The notes under the pieces were generated by a model. The model did not search any database. It was given only the letters and a program-made list of their open reading frames with translations, and was not told where the DNA came from. A stretch of DNA of 64,000 nucleotides from Croceivirga thetidis (GTDB lineage: Bacteria; Bacteroidota; Bacteroidia; Flavobacteriales; Flavobacteriaceae): contig NZ_JAAWWL010000001.1 in assembly GCF_012272815.1 (NCBI RefSeq), forward strand, positions 638,929 through 702,928, read 5' to 3'. The translations under genes were made by a program, and so were the position numbers. Shown here piece by piece: positions 36,752 through 44,609 of the stretch (position 1 is its first letter; each line of letters begins with the position of its first letter).

Positions 36752-37693
36752 ATGACCAAATCAATACTAATTTTAGGGGCTTGTGGCCAAATTGGCACCG
36801 AACTTACCATGGCCCTAAGGGCAAAATATGGCCAAGAAAACGTTGTGGCAAGTGATATTAGGGAAGGTAGTGATACCATAATGCAATCCGGTCCTTTTGA
36901 GCTATTGGATGCTACAAATTATGAAGCCATTGAAGATGTGGTAATGCACTATGAAATAGAAGAAGTTTATTTAATGGCGGCCATGTTGAGTGCTACGGCA
37001 GAAAAGTTTCCTATGCGAGCCTGGGATCTTAATATGAATTCACTATTTAACGTCCTCAACCTCGCAAAAGAAAAGAAAATCGATAAGATATTTTGGCCTT
37101 CCAGTATAGCTGTTTTCGGTCCAAATACACCAAAAGAGAATACGCCTCAACATACACTAATGGAACCCAGCACGGTATATGGCATCAGTAAGCAATCAGG
37201 AGAGCGTTGGTGTGAATACTACCATAACAAATTTGGTGTAGACGTTAGAAGTGTGCGCTATCCCGGTCTTATCAGTTGGAAAACCTTACCTGGCGGAGGT
37301 ACCACTGACTATGCGGTTGAAATTTTTCATGAAGCACTTAAAGTGAATTCCTATACTTGCTTTTTACAAGAAGGTACCCGATTACCAATGATGTTCATGG
37401 ATGATGCGATTAGGGCTACCATTTCAATTATGGAAGCAAATCCGGAAAAACTGACCATACGATCTTCCTACAATCTGGCTGCGATGAGTTTTACTCCTGA
37501 AGCCGTGGCTGCTAGTATAAAAGAACAAATCAAGGAATTCGAAATCTCATATTCTCCTGATTTTCGCCAACAAATTGCAGATTCTTGGCCAAGTAGTATT
37601 GATGATTCTTCATCAAGGGAAGATTGGGGTTGGCAACATGAATTCGATTTAGAAAGGACAACACATGAAATGTTGTCTAACCTGAAAAATTAA
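36752..37693 (+). CDS. SDR-type L-threonine 3-dehydrogenase-like enzyme
   Basis: 313 aa extended SDR. GACGQIG NAD loop at about 9-15, PSSIAVFGP (about 115-123), catalytic VYGISKQ (YxxxK), then SVRYPGLISWKTLPGGGTTDYAVE, the signature of GalE-like L-threonine dehydrogenases known from Flavobacterium. It oxidises L-threonine to 2-amino-3-ketobutyrate with NAD+. The partner ligase (Kbl) is not nearby. TATCTTTG (36716-36723) is an exact -7 box. Confidence 0.88.
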   Translation: MTKSILILGACGQIGTELTMALRAKYGQENVVASDIREGSDTIMQSGPFELLDATNYEAIEDVVMHYEIEEVYLMAAMLSATAEKFPMRAWDLNMNSLFNVLNLAKEKKIDKIFWPSSIAVFGPNTPKENTPQHTLMEPSTVYGISKQSGERWCEYYHNKFGVDVRSVRYPGLISWKTLPGGGTTDYAVEIFHEALKVNSYTCFLQEGTRLPMMFMDDAIRATISIMEANPEKLTIRSSYNLAAMSFTPEAVAASIKEQIKEFEISYSPDFRQQIADSWPSSIDDSSSREDWGWQHEFDLERTTHEMLSNLKN

Positions 37694-37705
37694 AGTGTAG
37701 AAGGC

Positions 37706-37834
37706 TTAATTAATATTCTCAATAACTTTTAAACCAATTCTAGTTAATGCGTATAGGGTTCCTAATATCATTACTAGATAAAAGACAATCATCAACTCTG
37801 CATTTTCTTCTTTTCTTTCTTTCTTGACTTCCAT
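37706..37834 (-). CDS. Candidate 42-aa single-pass membrane protein
   Basis: Minus-strand ATG at 37834 opens a 42-codon frame: charged N-terminus (MEVKKERKEENAE), one hydrophobic helix (about 14-32, LMIVFYLVMILGTLYAL), then TRIGLKVIENIN. The charge-then-helix layout and the lack of any competing frame make it plausible. The rest of this 320-bp gap (37835-38014) holds nothing recognisable. Confidence 0.45.
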   Translation of the reverse strand: MEVKKERKEENAELMIVFYLVMILGTLYALTRIGLKVIENIN

Positions 37835-38014
37835 GACATTAATTTTTCTGTTCTCGAATTTGAAAACGCCAAAAGGAAAATAAAATTGGATGATTGATAG
37901 AAGATTAACAGCGCTGTAAGAATAATACTGCTAGAATGTTAAAATCGAGATCAAAAATTAGTGAAGATTCTTAGCGTATTTGAAAATTAGATTTTATTCG
38001 GGGTACATACGATA

Positions 38015-38452
38015 TCAAGTTAAGCTCTGATTTCTAATATCAGACTTACCCCCCGTTTTCTCAAGCAATTTGATGTCTTTAATTTCAATACCCTTATCGA
38101 TGGGTTTCAGCATATCATACATGTTTAGCGCTACTACACTCGCACCGTGCATGGCTTCAACTTCTACGCCAGTTTTATAAAAGGTTTTAACGGTCACCCT
38201 AATAATTATATTCAAATCGTCAATTTCGTATGCTATTCCGGCATATTCAATTGGCAGCGGATGACAATCAGGTAGTAATTCCGGGGTTTTCTTTAAACCT
38301 AAAAAACCAGCGGCTTTGCTCATTGCAAATACATCACCTTTCGGAACTGTCTTTTTCTTAATTGCATCAATTGTGAGCATAGAACCAACCCTAACCACTG
38401 CTTGTGCGATTGCTGTTCTATGTGTGTTTTGCTTTTGGGTAATGTCTACCAT
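38015..38452 (-). CDS. moaC: Cyclic pyranopterin monophosphate synthase
   Basis: 145 aa from the ATG at 38452 (MVDITQK), 2 nt after the moaE stop; a start seven codons earlier would overlap moaE. Family motifs: VDITQK, KTPELLPDCHPLPI (active site) and VEVEAMHGASVVALNMYDMLK. It converts the GTP-derived 3',8-cyclo intermediate to cPMP in molybdenum-cofactor synthesis. Coupled to moaE. The two Mo enzymes downstream (sulfite dehydrogenase-like and IorAB-like) need this cofactor. Confidence 0.95.
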   Translation of the reverse strand: MVDITQKQNTHRTAIAQAVVRVGSMLTIDAIKKKTVPKGDVFAMSKAAGFLGLKKTPELLPDCHPLPIEYAGIAYEIDDLNIIIRVTVKTFYKTGVEVEAMHGASVVALNMYDMLKPIDKGIEIKDIKLLEKTGGKSDIRNQSLT

Positions 38453-38454
38453 TT

Positions 38455-38895
38455 TTATGTATTCACTTTCCATTTATAGGAATCATCTTCAAAGAGTTCC
38501 TTTCCAAAAACGGGAACCTCCTTTTTGATTTCCTCCACGATGTGATGTAATCCTTCAAAAACTTCTCTTCGGTGTGCAGAAGAAACTAAAACGAACAAGC
38601 AAATCTCTCCAACAGCAACTTTTCCCGTACTATGAAAAATAGAAATGGAACTTAATTCAAATTTCTCAAGTGCGGATTGTCTAATTGCATCAAATTTTTG
38701 CAATGCCATATTTTCATACGACGTATACTCAATGGCTGAAACCGTTTTTCCATCAATTGTATCGGCTCTTACCTGTCCAAGGAAAATATCGTGCGCCCCA
38801 ATACCAGTATTTGACTGCAAATTGGTTAAGCAATCAGCGATAAATTCTGGGGAAATCGCACCTTCTATAAACACTTTTTGAAATTTCGTTTGCAT
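38455..38895 (-). CDS. moaE: Molybdopterin synthase catalytic subunit
   Basis: 146 aa. Motifs: GAHDIFLGQVRAD (about 33-45), HSTGKVAVGE, SSAHRREVFE and KKEVPVFGKELFED...YKWK, which carries the catalytic Lys. With MoaD it transfers sulfur to cPMP to form molybdopterin. moaD, moaA and moeA are not in this window. moaC follows directly. Confidence 0.95.
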   Translation of the reverse strand: MQTKFQKVFIEGAISPEFIADCLTNLQSNTGIGAHDIFLGQVRADTIDGKTVSAIEYTSYENMALQKFDAIRQSALEKFELSSISIFHSTGKVAVGEICLFVLVSSAHRREVFEGLHHIVEEIKKEVPVFGKELFEDDSYKWKVNT

Positions 38896-38918
38896 ACATT
38901 AAAGGTAGCTAAGAAAAG

Positions 38919-38990
38919 TAGCCCCGGCAAGAATCGAACTTGCATCTAAAGTTTAGGAAACTTCTATTCTATCCATTGAACTACGGGGCC
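38919..38990 (-). tRNA. tRNA-Arg (anticodon CCU)
   Basis: A 72-nt cloverleaf on the minus strand: acceptor GGCCCCG / CGGGGCT (G1-U72 wobble), D-stem GTTC/GAAT, anticodon stem GAAGT/ACTTT closing the loop TTCCTAA (CCT), T-loop TTCGATT and discriminator A. CCA is not encoded. Reads the rare AGG codon. Confidence 0.92.
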
Positions 38991-39032
38991 TAAAAAGATG
39001 CGTAAAAATAAAGCTTTTGGGTAATACGGAAA

Positions 39033-39443
39033 TTATAACGCCAATTCGGAAGAGCGTTTTGGACCAAAAACCTTTTCAAGGTTTAGCTTTGTCAAAGGCT
39101 TATCGAAATATCCTGCTATCATCGAATGCTGTTTAGCTATTTCTCGGTCTTTTGAGTTACTGAAGGCAGAAAGAATAAATATTGATGGTTGTATATTACC
39201 TTGACAAAGAACTTCAAGATTTTTTATAAAATCCCATCCATCCATGCCGTCCATACTTAAATCTAAAAAAATAATCTCGGGTAAATTTTTTGATTCTTTG
39301 AGTAAAGCACTGCACAATTCAAGTCCCTCTTCGGCACTATTACAAGTGATGACTTCACCATCTTCTACATATTGCTTTAAGCAGTAACGCGTTGCAAATT
39401 GAGAGACCATATCATCGTCGATAATACAAATAGAATCAACCAC
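39033..39443 (-). CDS. Single-domain response regulator
   Basis: 136 aa, receiver domain only. Acidic triad D9-D11 (IIDDD), phospho-acceptor Asp61 (FLDLSMDGMDG), switch Ser in FILSAFS and conserved Lys in DKPL. No output domain, so it probably signals by protein contact or serves in a phosphorelay. It lies next to tRNA-Arg. No kinase is adjacent; the hybrid kinase at 12.1 kb is a possible but unproven partner. Confidence 0.9.
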   Translation of the reverse strand: MVDSICIIDDDMVSQFATRYCLKQYVEDGEVITCNSAEEGLELCSALLKESKNLPEIIFLDLSMDGMDGWDFIKNLEVLCQGNIQPSIFILSAFSNSKDREIAKQHSMIAGYFDKPLTKLNLEKVFGPKRSSELAL

Positions 39444-39540
39444 AAAAATTTGGTTTAGGGAACTTTGATTTCAAGAACAATACTAGCTCAAAATCTTAGC
39501 CGACCACAATAATTGTTGTGTACTTGCTTTTTTTGTTGGT

Positions 39541-39954
39541 TTAGTGGGGTAATTTAGGCTTAAGAAGGCCATAAACAAAGGTTCCAGCAACTGCGCTGCC
39601 AAGTACAATAAGGATTGGCCAGAATCCAGCACCCGCCAAAACGTACATTGGTCCCGGACATGCACCTGCAAGTGCCCATCCTAAACCAAAGAGCACACCA
39701 CCAATCGAGTATCGAATTATTGATCTTTCTTTATCGGCTATATTTAACTCATCTCCGTAAAACGACTTTGTACCTGGTCGCTTTGCCCATTGTGTAAAAA
39801 CGATTCCCAAAAATAAAGCTGAACCAATAATACCATACATGTGAAATGAATCGAATTGGAACATCTCGTAAATACGGAACCAAGATGCTGCCTCTGATTT
39901 GAAAAGAACAATTCCAAAGAACGTTCCGATAAACAAATAAATAAAACTTCGCAT
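39541..39954 (-). CDS. YeeE/YedE-type sulfur transporter, second half-protein (PmpB-like)
   Basis: 137 aa with four hydrophobic segments. Signature GGVLFGLGWALAGACPGPMY (conserved Cys99) of the YeeE/YedE family, whose Cys residues relay thiosulfate or sulfane sulfur across the membrane. Starts 2 nt after the preceding gene, so the two half-size proteins are cotranslated and probably form one transporter. Part of the putative Crp-controlled sulfur island (operator at 40559). Confidence 0.88.
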   Translation of the reverse strand: MRSFIYLFIGTFFGIVLFKSEAASWFRIYEMFQFDSFHMYGIIGSALFLGIVFTQWAKRPGTKSFYGDELNIADKERSIIRYSIGGVLFGLGWALAGACPGPMYVLAGAGFWPILIVLGSAVAGTFVYGLLKPKLPH

Positions 39955-39956
39955 AC

Positions 39957-40514
39957 TTAAAAGATTAAAGGGAAAAGTAAGTGTACCATCAAAAGACCTC
40001 CAGCAAAAAAACCAATTACAGCTATCAAAGATGGTAGCTGCAGGTTACTCAATCCAGAAATTGCATGTCCGGAGGTACAACCACCCGCATATCTCGCACC
40101 GAAACCGACCAAGAAACCACCAACAATCAATATTACCATGGTTTTTACATCAGAAAATACAGTTAAGCCGAAGAGCTTTTCGGGCATGTAGTTGATTCCA
40201 CCATCATTGAATCCCAAAACCTTTAGTTTTGCGATTGTTTGCTCAGAAATAGCCACGGCATCATTTGGAGACAAAAAATTCTGTGCAATAAAACCACCCA
40301 ACAAAACACCAAGGGCCACAATTAAATTCCAACGTTGTGCGCGCCAGTCAAATCGAAAAAATTCAGCGATTCTTCCTGCACCAGCAGCAGAGCAGAGGGT
40401 TCTCAGATTTGAAGACATTCCAAATCGCCGCCCAGTCAATATCAATAAGGCCATGGTAAGGGCAATCAACGGCCCTGAAACATACCAAGGCCACGGCTGT
40501 AAAATCACATCCAT
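39957..40514 (-). CDS. YeeE/YedE-type sulfur transporter, first half-protein (PmpA-like)
   Basis: 185 aa with about five hydrophobic segments. Conserved Cys41 (NLRTLCSAAG) and Cys146 in GARYAGGCTSGHAISG, the diagnostic YeeE motif. Predicted to import thiosulfate or a related sulfur species with the next gene. A perfect GTAAC-N4-GTTAC palindrome lies 44 nt upstream of the ATG. Confidence 0.88.
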   Translation of the reverse strand: MDVILQPWPWYVSGPLIALTMALLILTGRRFGMSSNLRTLCSAAGAGRIAEFFRFDWRAQRWNLIVALGVLLGGFIAQNFLSPNDAVAISEQTIAKLKVLGFNDGGINYMPEKLFGLTVFSDVKTMVILIVGGFLVGFGARYAGGCTSGHAISGLSNLQLPSLIAVIGFFAGGLLMVHLLFPLIF

Positions 40515-40558
40515 TGTTTAAATTTTTACGAAGATTGGACAATTATTCGCAACAAGAA

Positions 40559-40572
40559 GTAACCTAGGTTAC
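40559..40572 (-). promoter_or_regulatory. Crp/Fnr-type operator A (upstream of yeeE pair)
   Basis: GTAACCTAGGTTAC is a perfect 14-bp palindrome. Counting 33 bp downstream gives AATCTTCG, only a weak -7 box, so promoter assignment is less certain than at sites B-D. Confidence 0.6.
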
Positions 40573-40654
40573 AAAACATAATTAGTAAACGATATTGGGC
40601 AAAAAATATCGTGAAAGCCTAGTCAACTTGATAAATAACACCAGTGAATTTTGG

Positions 40655-40759
40655 CTATCTGCTTCTTTGCGGTAAAGCAAATTCAGCTATAACCAACATC
40701 GCGATTATTAAAATCGCTAGACCGACAATTGCCACTAATTGACCAATTGAATCCAACAT
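40655..40759 (-). CDS. Candidate 34-aa single-pass membrane protein
   Basis: Minus-strand ATG at 40759: MLDSIGQLVAIVGLAILI and on, one hydrophobic helix over about residues 7-24, then a basic end (LPQRSR). It lies in the 322-bp gap between the DUF2892 and yeeE genes, on the same strand as both, so it could be carried on the DUF2892 transcript. The rest of the gap shows only operator A. Confidence 0.4.
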   Translation of the reverse strand: MLDSIGQLVAIVGLAILIIAMLVIAEFALPQRSR

Positions 40760-40836
40760 TAAAAATGTGAACAGCTGTATAAGTTTAAAATCTAATGCAA
40801 GCTATTGGAATCAGATTCCAAACGGTATGATTTTTA

Positions 40837-41043
40837 TCAGTTCTTGACTTTGCAGGTATTCAGGCCAACAAGGGTATACAAAGGGCAAAAGCTAACAAAA
40901 CTGGTCAAAAGGAAAATTACTCCAACTGAAATTAACACATAAGCCAGAATGCCTTGAATTATACCCAAGAAGTATAAAACAGCAATAATTATCGCCGCTA
41001 GTATTCGTATAATGCGGTCGGTATTTCCCATATTCTTTTTCAT
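40837..41043 (-). CDS. DUF2892 (YgaP-type) membrane protein
   Basis: 68 aa from the ATG at 41043 (MKKNMGNTDRIIRILAAII); the frame is open 30 codons upstream, but the family begins here. Two membrane helices and a C-terminal SFCPLYTLVGLNTC, the standard DUF2892 ending with two Cys. The same domain anchors the YgaP rhodanese of E. coli and recurs in sulfur gene clusters. Controlled from a TAnnTTTG box 33 bp from operator B; leader about 105 nt. Confidence 0.85.
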   Translation of the reverse strand: MKKNMGNTDRIIRILAAIIIAVLYFLGIIQGILAYVLISVGVIFLLTSFVSFCPLYTLVGLNTCKVKN

Positions 41044-41149
41044 CGCTATAATGTTTTGATATACTCTATAATTAAGACAATAGGAGTTATGAAAGAAACG
41101 CAAAGCAAACAAACCAATACTAACTTCTGCCACTTCTTAAGGTCCATAA

Positions 41150-41157
41150 CAAATGTA
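41150..41157 (-). promoter_or_regulatory. -7 box for the DUF2892 transcript, activator-spaced
   Basis: CAAATGTA reads TACATTTG on the minus strand (exact TAnnTTTG). Its centre is 33 bp from the centre of operator B, and there is no TTG at the -33 position, as expected of an activator-dependent promoter. Confidence 0.6.
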
Positions 41158-41178
41158 ATTGTCTATTAATGAGAAAGA

Positions 41179-41194
41179 TGTAACTTTTGTTACA
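41179..41194. promoter_or_regulatory. Crp/Fnr-type operator B (divergent DUF2892 / sulfite dehydrogenase)
   Basis: TGTAACTTTTGTTACA has perfect 6-bp arms (TGTAAC / GTTACA). It sits between divergent genes: a perfect -7 box 33 bp away on the minus side, and TATTTTG at about the mirrored distance on the plus side (41216-41222). One site could drive both promoters. Confidence 0.75.
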
Positions 41195-41242
41195 CAATTG
41201 CAAATTCTATTTTAGTATTTTGAGCCTACTATCATCAATTAT

Positions 41243-42463
41243 ATGAATAGACGACAATTTACGAGTAGACTTACATTGGCATCCATGGTGGGTGTTTTAG
41301 GGATGCCTATTGTGTTTGGCGAAAAATTACCAAAAGGTTACCTACCCCTTGGACTTCAAGACCAAGATCCTTTTAAACTCTTCAACAAAAACAAGGAAAT
41401 GGTCGTATTGAACGACAATCCTTGGAACATGGAAGCCCAGGCACATCTATTGGACGATGAGATTACCCCAAACAAGTTCATGTTCATTCGTAATAATGGA
41501 AAGATTCCTACGAATATTAATTCCAAGGAATGGACACTGACCTTTGATGGTGAATCGGTCAAACAAATTAAAAAATACAGCCTACAAGAACTAAAATCGA
41601 AATTTCAACAGTATACGTATCAACTTACCTTAGAATGTGGGGGAAATGGGCGAAGTGAGTTCAACCCGCCGGCAAAAGGCAATCAATGGACCATCGGTGC
41701 CGTTAGCTCAGCAGAATGGACCGGAGTGCGCCTTAGCGATGTGCTTGCCGACGTAGGCATTAAGCCAGATGCCGTTTATATTGGCTACCATGCGGCGGAT
41801 ACGCATTTGAGTGGAGATGTTACCAAAGAACCTATTTCACGTGGCGTTCCGATAAATAAAGCGCTTCAAAATGAAACGCTATTGGCATTTCAAATGAATG
41901 GTCAAGACATCCCTTTAGCCCATGGTTATCCACTGCGGCTTGTTTGTGGTGGATGGCCGGCCTCGGCTTCTGGTAAATGGATAAATCGAATCAGTGTTAG
42001 AAACAAAGTTCACGATGGTGCAAAAATGACCGGCTCGTCTTACCGTGTGCCTTGTGAAGCAGTCGCTCCTGGTGAAAAGGTTTCTGATGAAGACATGTGT
42101 ATCATTGAGTCCATGCCTGTTAAGTCTTTGATTACCTATCCTAAAACAGGAGGAATACTAAACAATGAAAGAACATTAAAGATAAGGGGGCATGCATGGG
42201 CCGGAGAACTGGAAGTTTCAAAAATGGAATATTCCATTGATTTCGGAAGCACATGGAAAACATGTAATCTTCAAAAACCTGTAAATCGATTGGCATGGCA
42301 ACATTTTAATGCATCAATTGACATTAGACAACCGGGTTATTACGAAATTTGGGCAAAAGCAACAGACAATCAAGGTAGGAGTCAACCTATGGTTTTGCCT
42401 GGTTGGAATCCTAAAGGCTATTTAAATAATGCTTGTCATAGAATAGCGATAAAAGTGGTTTAA
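41243..42463 (+). CDS. SorA/SoxC-type molybdenum sulfite dehydrogenase
   Basis: 406 aa. N-terminal twin-arginine-like signal (NRRQFTSRLTLASM) for export of the folded cofactor enzyme. Oxidoreductase Mo-binding domain about 70-275 with the Mo ligand Cys132 in LECGGNGR, HAADTHLSGDV and LAHGYPLRLVCGGWPASASGKW; C-terminal Mo-co dimerisation domain about 295-405. Predicted to oxidise sulfite to sulfate in the periplasm, passing electrons to the c-type cytochrome encoded 1 nt downstream. Operator B lies 49 nt before the ATG. Confidence 0.88.
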   Translation: MNRRQFTSRLTLASMVGVLGMPIVFGEKLPKGYLPLGLQDQDPFKLFNKNKEMVVLNDNPWNMEAQAHLLDDEITPNKFMFIRNNGKIPTNINSKEWTLTFDGESVKQIKKYSLQELKSKFQQYTYQLTLECGGNGRSEFNPPAKGNQWTIGAVSSAEWTGVRLSDVLADVGIKPDAVYIGYHAADTHLSGDVTKEPISRGVPINKALQNETLLAFQMNGQDIPLAHGYPLRLVCGGWPASASGKWINRISVRNKVHDGAKMTGSSYRVPCEAVAPGEKVSDEDMCIIESMPVKSLITYPKTGGILNNERTLKIRGHAWAGELEVSKMEYSIDFGSTWKTCNLQKPVNRLAWQHFNASIDIRQPGYYEIWAKATDNQGRSQPMVLPGWNPKGYLNNACHRIAIKVV

Positions 42464-42464
42464 A

Positions 42465-42920
42465 GTGGAGTACAATTTTCGCAAACAAATTCAGTCTTTG
42501 GGAAAGCTATTGCTGGTATTCGGATTGCTCTTTGTAGTGCTGATTTTCGGACTTTTTTATTTGAAAAATAATCCTCAAGTTTTTGAGGATGAAGTTGAAG
42601 ATTCTGCTTTGGAAATTATTTCTGCAGCTGCGTTGGACGAAGAGACAATCGCAAATTCTGGTTTTATCAATGATGAGGGAGTCACCCAAGTTATTCAGAA
42701 TTGTACGCAATGTCACTCATCAAAATTGGTAACCCAAAATAGAATGTCTGCTGAAGGTTGGAAAAGTACAATTTTATGGATGCAGGAAACTCAAAACCTA
42801 TGGGATTTGGGTACAAATGAAGAATTGATTGTAGCTTACTTAGCAAAAAATTATGCTCCGGAGCGAAAGGGAAGAAGAGAAAACCTGACCAATCTGGAGT
42901 GGTATGAAATAGTAGAATGA
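42465..42920 (+). CDS. Membrane-anchored monohaem cytochrome c (SorB-like role)
   Basis: 151 aa from a GTG start placed 1 nt after the sulfite dehydrogenase stop; no ATG exists before the anchor. One membrane helix (about 13-33), then a periplasmic domain with a single CTQCH haem site (Cys80, Cys83, His84) and Met93 as a possible sixth ligand. Position and size suggest it is the electron acceptor of the Mo enzyme. Overlaps the next gene by an ATGA junction. Confidence 0.82.
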   Translation: MEYNFRKQIQSLGKLLLVFGLLFVVLIFGLFYLKNNPQVFEDEVEDSALEIISAAALDEETIANSGFINDEGVTQVIQNCTQCHSSKLVTQNRMSAEGWKSTILWMQETQNLWDLGTNEELIVAYLAKNYAPERKGRRENLTNLEWYEIVE

Positions 42921-43792
42921 TGGAGAACTATTTTGATGCATTTATTGCAGCTTTTAATGGAACTGTGCGCTATACATGGAAATCAATTCTTTTTGAGGTA
43001 CCGTGGTATAAAAACTACTTCTGGGGTTTGATTGCCATCTCATTTGCAGTTTGGCTTTTAGAGATTCTCTTCCCTTGGCGCAAGAACCAATCTATATTCA
43101 GAAAGGATTTCTGGTTGGATGCCTTCTATATGTTTTTCAACTTTTTCATTTTCACAATTATCATCAGTGGGGTCTATAAAATACTGGAGCTGATTTTTGG
43201 TCAATTTGGTATTGGCGCTGAAAGTTTGGCCTTAATTAACACATCAAACTGGCCAATTTGGTTGGAATTGGTGGTTTTCTTCATTTTATTGGATTTTGTG
43301 CAATGGCTTACCCATGTTTGTTTGCATAAATTCGGGTTCTTATGGCAATTTCATCAGGTTCATCATAGCGTAAAAGAAATGGGATTTGCGGCCCACCTAC
43401 GTTATCACTGGATGGAGAATATCCTATACAAACCCCTAAAAACGTTGGGTGTGATGCTTTTAGGTGGTTTTGAACCAGAACAAGCTTATATTGTTCACTT
43501 TGCGGCCATAACGATTGGTCACTTAAATCACGCTAATATTAAACTTACCTATGGACCCTTAAAGTACATCTTTAACAATCCGGTAATGCACTTATACCAT
43601 CATTCCTATGAGTTGCCCAAAGGGAGTTTTGGTGTCAATTTCGGGATAAGTCTAAGCCTTTGGGATTATATTTTTAAAACCAACTATGTACCTGAAGATA
43701 GTGGTACGATTGTTTTGGGTTATCCTGGAGATGAAAGAATGCCAAAAAACTTTTTACAGCAATTGGTCTACGGTTTTATCAAGCGAAAATAA
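42917..43792 (+). CDS. Sterol desaturase/fatty-acid hydroxylase superfamily protein
   Basis: 291 aa, about four membrane helices plus the di-iron His cluster: HVCLH (about 134-138), HQVHH (about 146-150) and HLYHH (about 228-232). The family hydroxylates or desaturates lipid chains. It starts inside the stop of the cytochrome gene (ATGA), so it belongs to the sulfite dehydrogenase operon; this link is unusual. A role in modifying sulfonolipids, which many Flavobacteriia make, is a speculative explanation. Confidence 0.85.
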   Translation: MMENYFDAFIAAFNGTVRYTWKSILFEVPWYKNYFWGLIAISFAVWLLEILFPWRKNQSIFRKDFWLDAFYMFFNFFIFTIIISGVYKILELIFGQFGIGAESLALINTSNWPIWLELVVFFILLDFVQWLTHVCLHKFGFLWQFHQVHHSVKEMGFAAHLRYHWMENILYKPLKTLGVMLLGGFEPEQAYIVHFAAITIGHLNHANIKLTYGPLKYIFNNPVMHLYHHSYELPKGSFGVNFGISLSLWDYIFKTNYVPEDSGTIVLGYPGDERMPKNFLQQLVYGFIKRK

Positions 43793-43804
43793 GTTTTGAT
43801 AGGT

Positions 43805-43927
43805 CTATTCGTATTGCCTTTGAATCTCATATACAAAAACAAGAATGCCAATGAGAAAACTTAACAATCCAATGACTAAAAGTGCATTGTTCCAAAGTAA
43901 AACGAAAATATTAAGTGGTATTTCCAT
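43805..43927 (-). CDS. Candidate 40-aa single-pass membrane protein
   Basis: Minus-strand ATG at 43927: MEIPLNIFVLLWNNALLVIG and on, hydrophobic over about 5-32, ending YEIQRQYE. Strong helix with a polar end. It lies between the end of the hydroxylase gene and the TPMT gene, on the TPMT strand and downstream of it. It could be a small accessory membrane subunit or a chance frame. Confidence 0.42.
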   Translation of the reverse strand: MEIPLNIFVLLWNNALLVIGLLSFLIGILVFVYEIQRQYE

Positions 43928-44027
43928 AAACCATTAGTCTACTTTCAATAAAATGGTTAGGAATTGGAAGATACAAAAATATTCAATAATGTAGTATTTT
44001 TCCTACATTATTTAAATTCCTTTTAAA

Positions 44028-44609
44028 TTAACGAACTAAGTTCATAAAGAGTTCCTTTCCTTTTCGAGGAGGTATTGAATTGTAGCATTGCTCAAAAACC
44101 CCAACTTTAAAATAGGGTTCGAAATAGCCTAAGTATTCCTCTTTCGTACCACCAAATGGCGGTCCTCCATTCAATGGAAAATCAAATAGTAAGCCAACCA
44201 ATCTCCCGCCAGCTACCAGAAGTTTATGCATTTTCTTAGCATAGGTTAGACGAAATGATGGATGCAATGCACAAAAAAACGTCTGTTCCAAAATCAAATC
44301 GTACGTTCCTTCTAAATCAAAAAAATCTTTGACTATAAACTGGTTTTCTGGAAAATCTGGAAAACGCTCTAAAAAATTATCCTTTGCAGTCTGCGCCAAA
44401 TCAACAACAAAAGTATTTTTAAAGCCCGTTTTGTAGAGGTATTCAGCCTCATAGGAATTACCTCCACCAGGAATCAAAATTCGAATCGACTTATCTGGAA
44501 GTTGATCAGCGTAATTCTTTAATGGTGTTGAAATATATCCGATATCCCATCCCAATTGATTTTCTTGATATCGGTTATCCCAATAAGCTGCATTAAGTAT
44601 ATCGGACAT
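44028..44609 (-). CDS. TPMT-family thiol S-methyltransferase
   Basis: 193 aa from the ATG at 44609, whose A is the last base of the preceding stop (TAATG). Motifs: YWDNRYQENQLGWDIG (about 9-24), the SAM loop LIPGGGNSYEAEYLY, EQTFFCALHP and GLLFDFPLNGGPPFGGT, all typical of TPMT/thiol methyltransferases. Given its neighbours (rhodanese, persulfide dioxygenase), sulfide or a small thiol is a likely acceptor, giving methanethiol or a methyl sulfide; this is inference. Last main gene of the operon from 46408. Confidence 0.85.
   Translation of the reverse strand: MSDILNAAYWDNRYQENQLGWDIGYISTPLKNYADQLPDKSIRILIPGGGNSYEAEYLYKTGFKNTFVVDLAQTAKDNFLERFPDFPENQFIVKDFFDLEGTYDLILEQTFFCALHPSFRLTYAKKMHKLLVAGGRLVGLLFDFPLNGGPPFGGTKEEYLGYFEPYFKVGVFEQCYNSIPPRKGKELFMNLVR

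Noticed and set aside
37835-38014. Possible regulatory RNA in the rest of the gap before moaC (molybdenum-cofactor riboswitch)
   Set aside because: The gap is at the 3' end of moaC, not upstream of moaE, and I see no stem-loop series resembling such an element.
39483-39671. 62-codon minus-strand frame overlapping the YeeE gene
   Set aside because: Out-of-frame shadow of the second YeeE half-protein with no features of its own.
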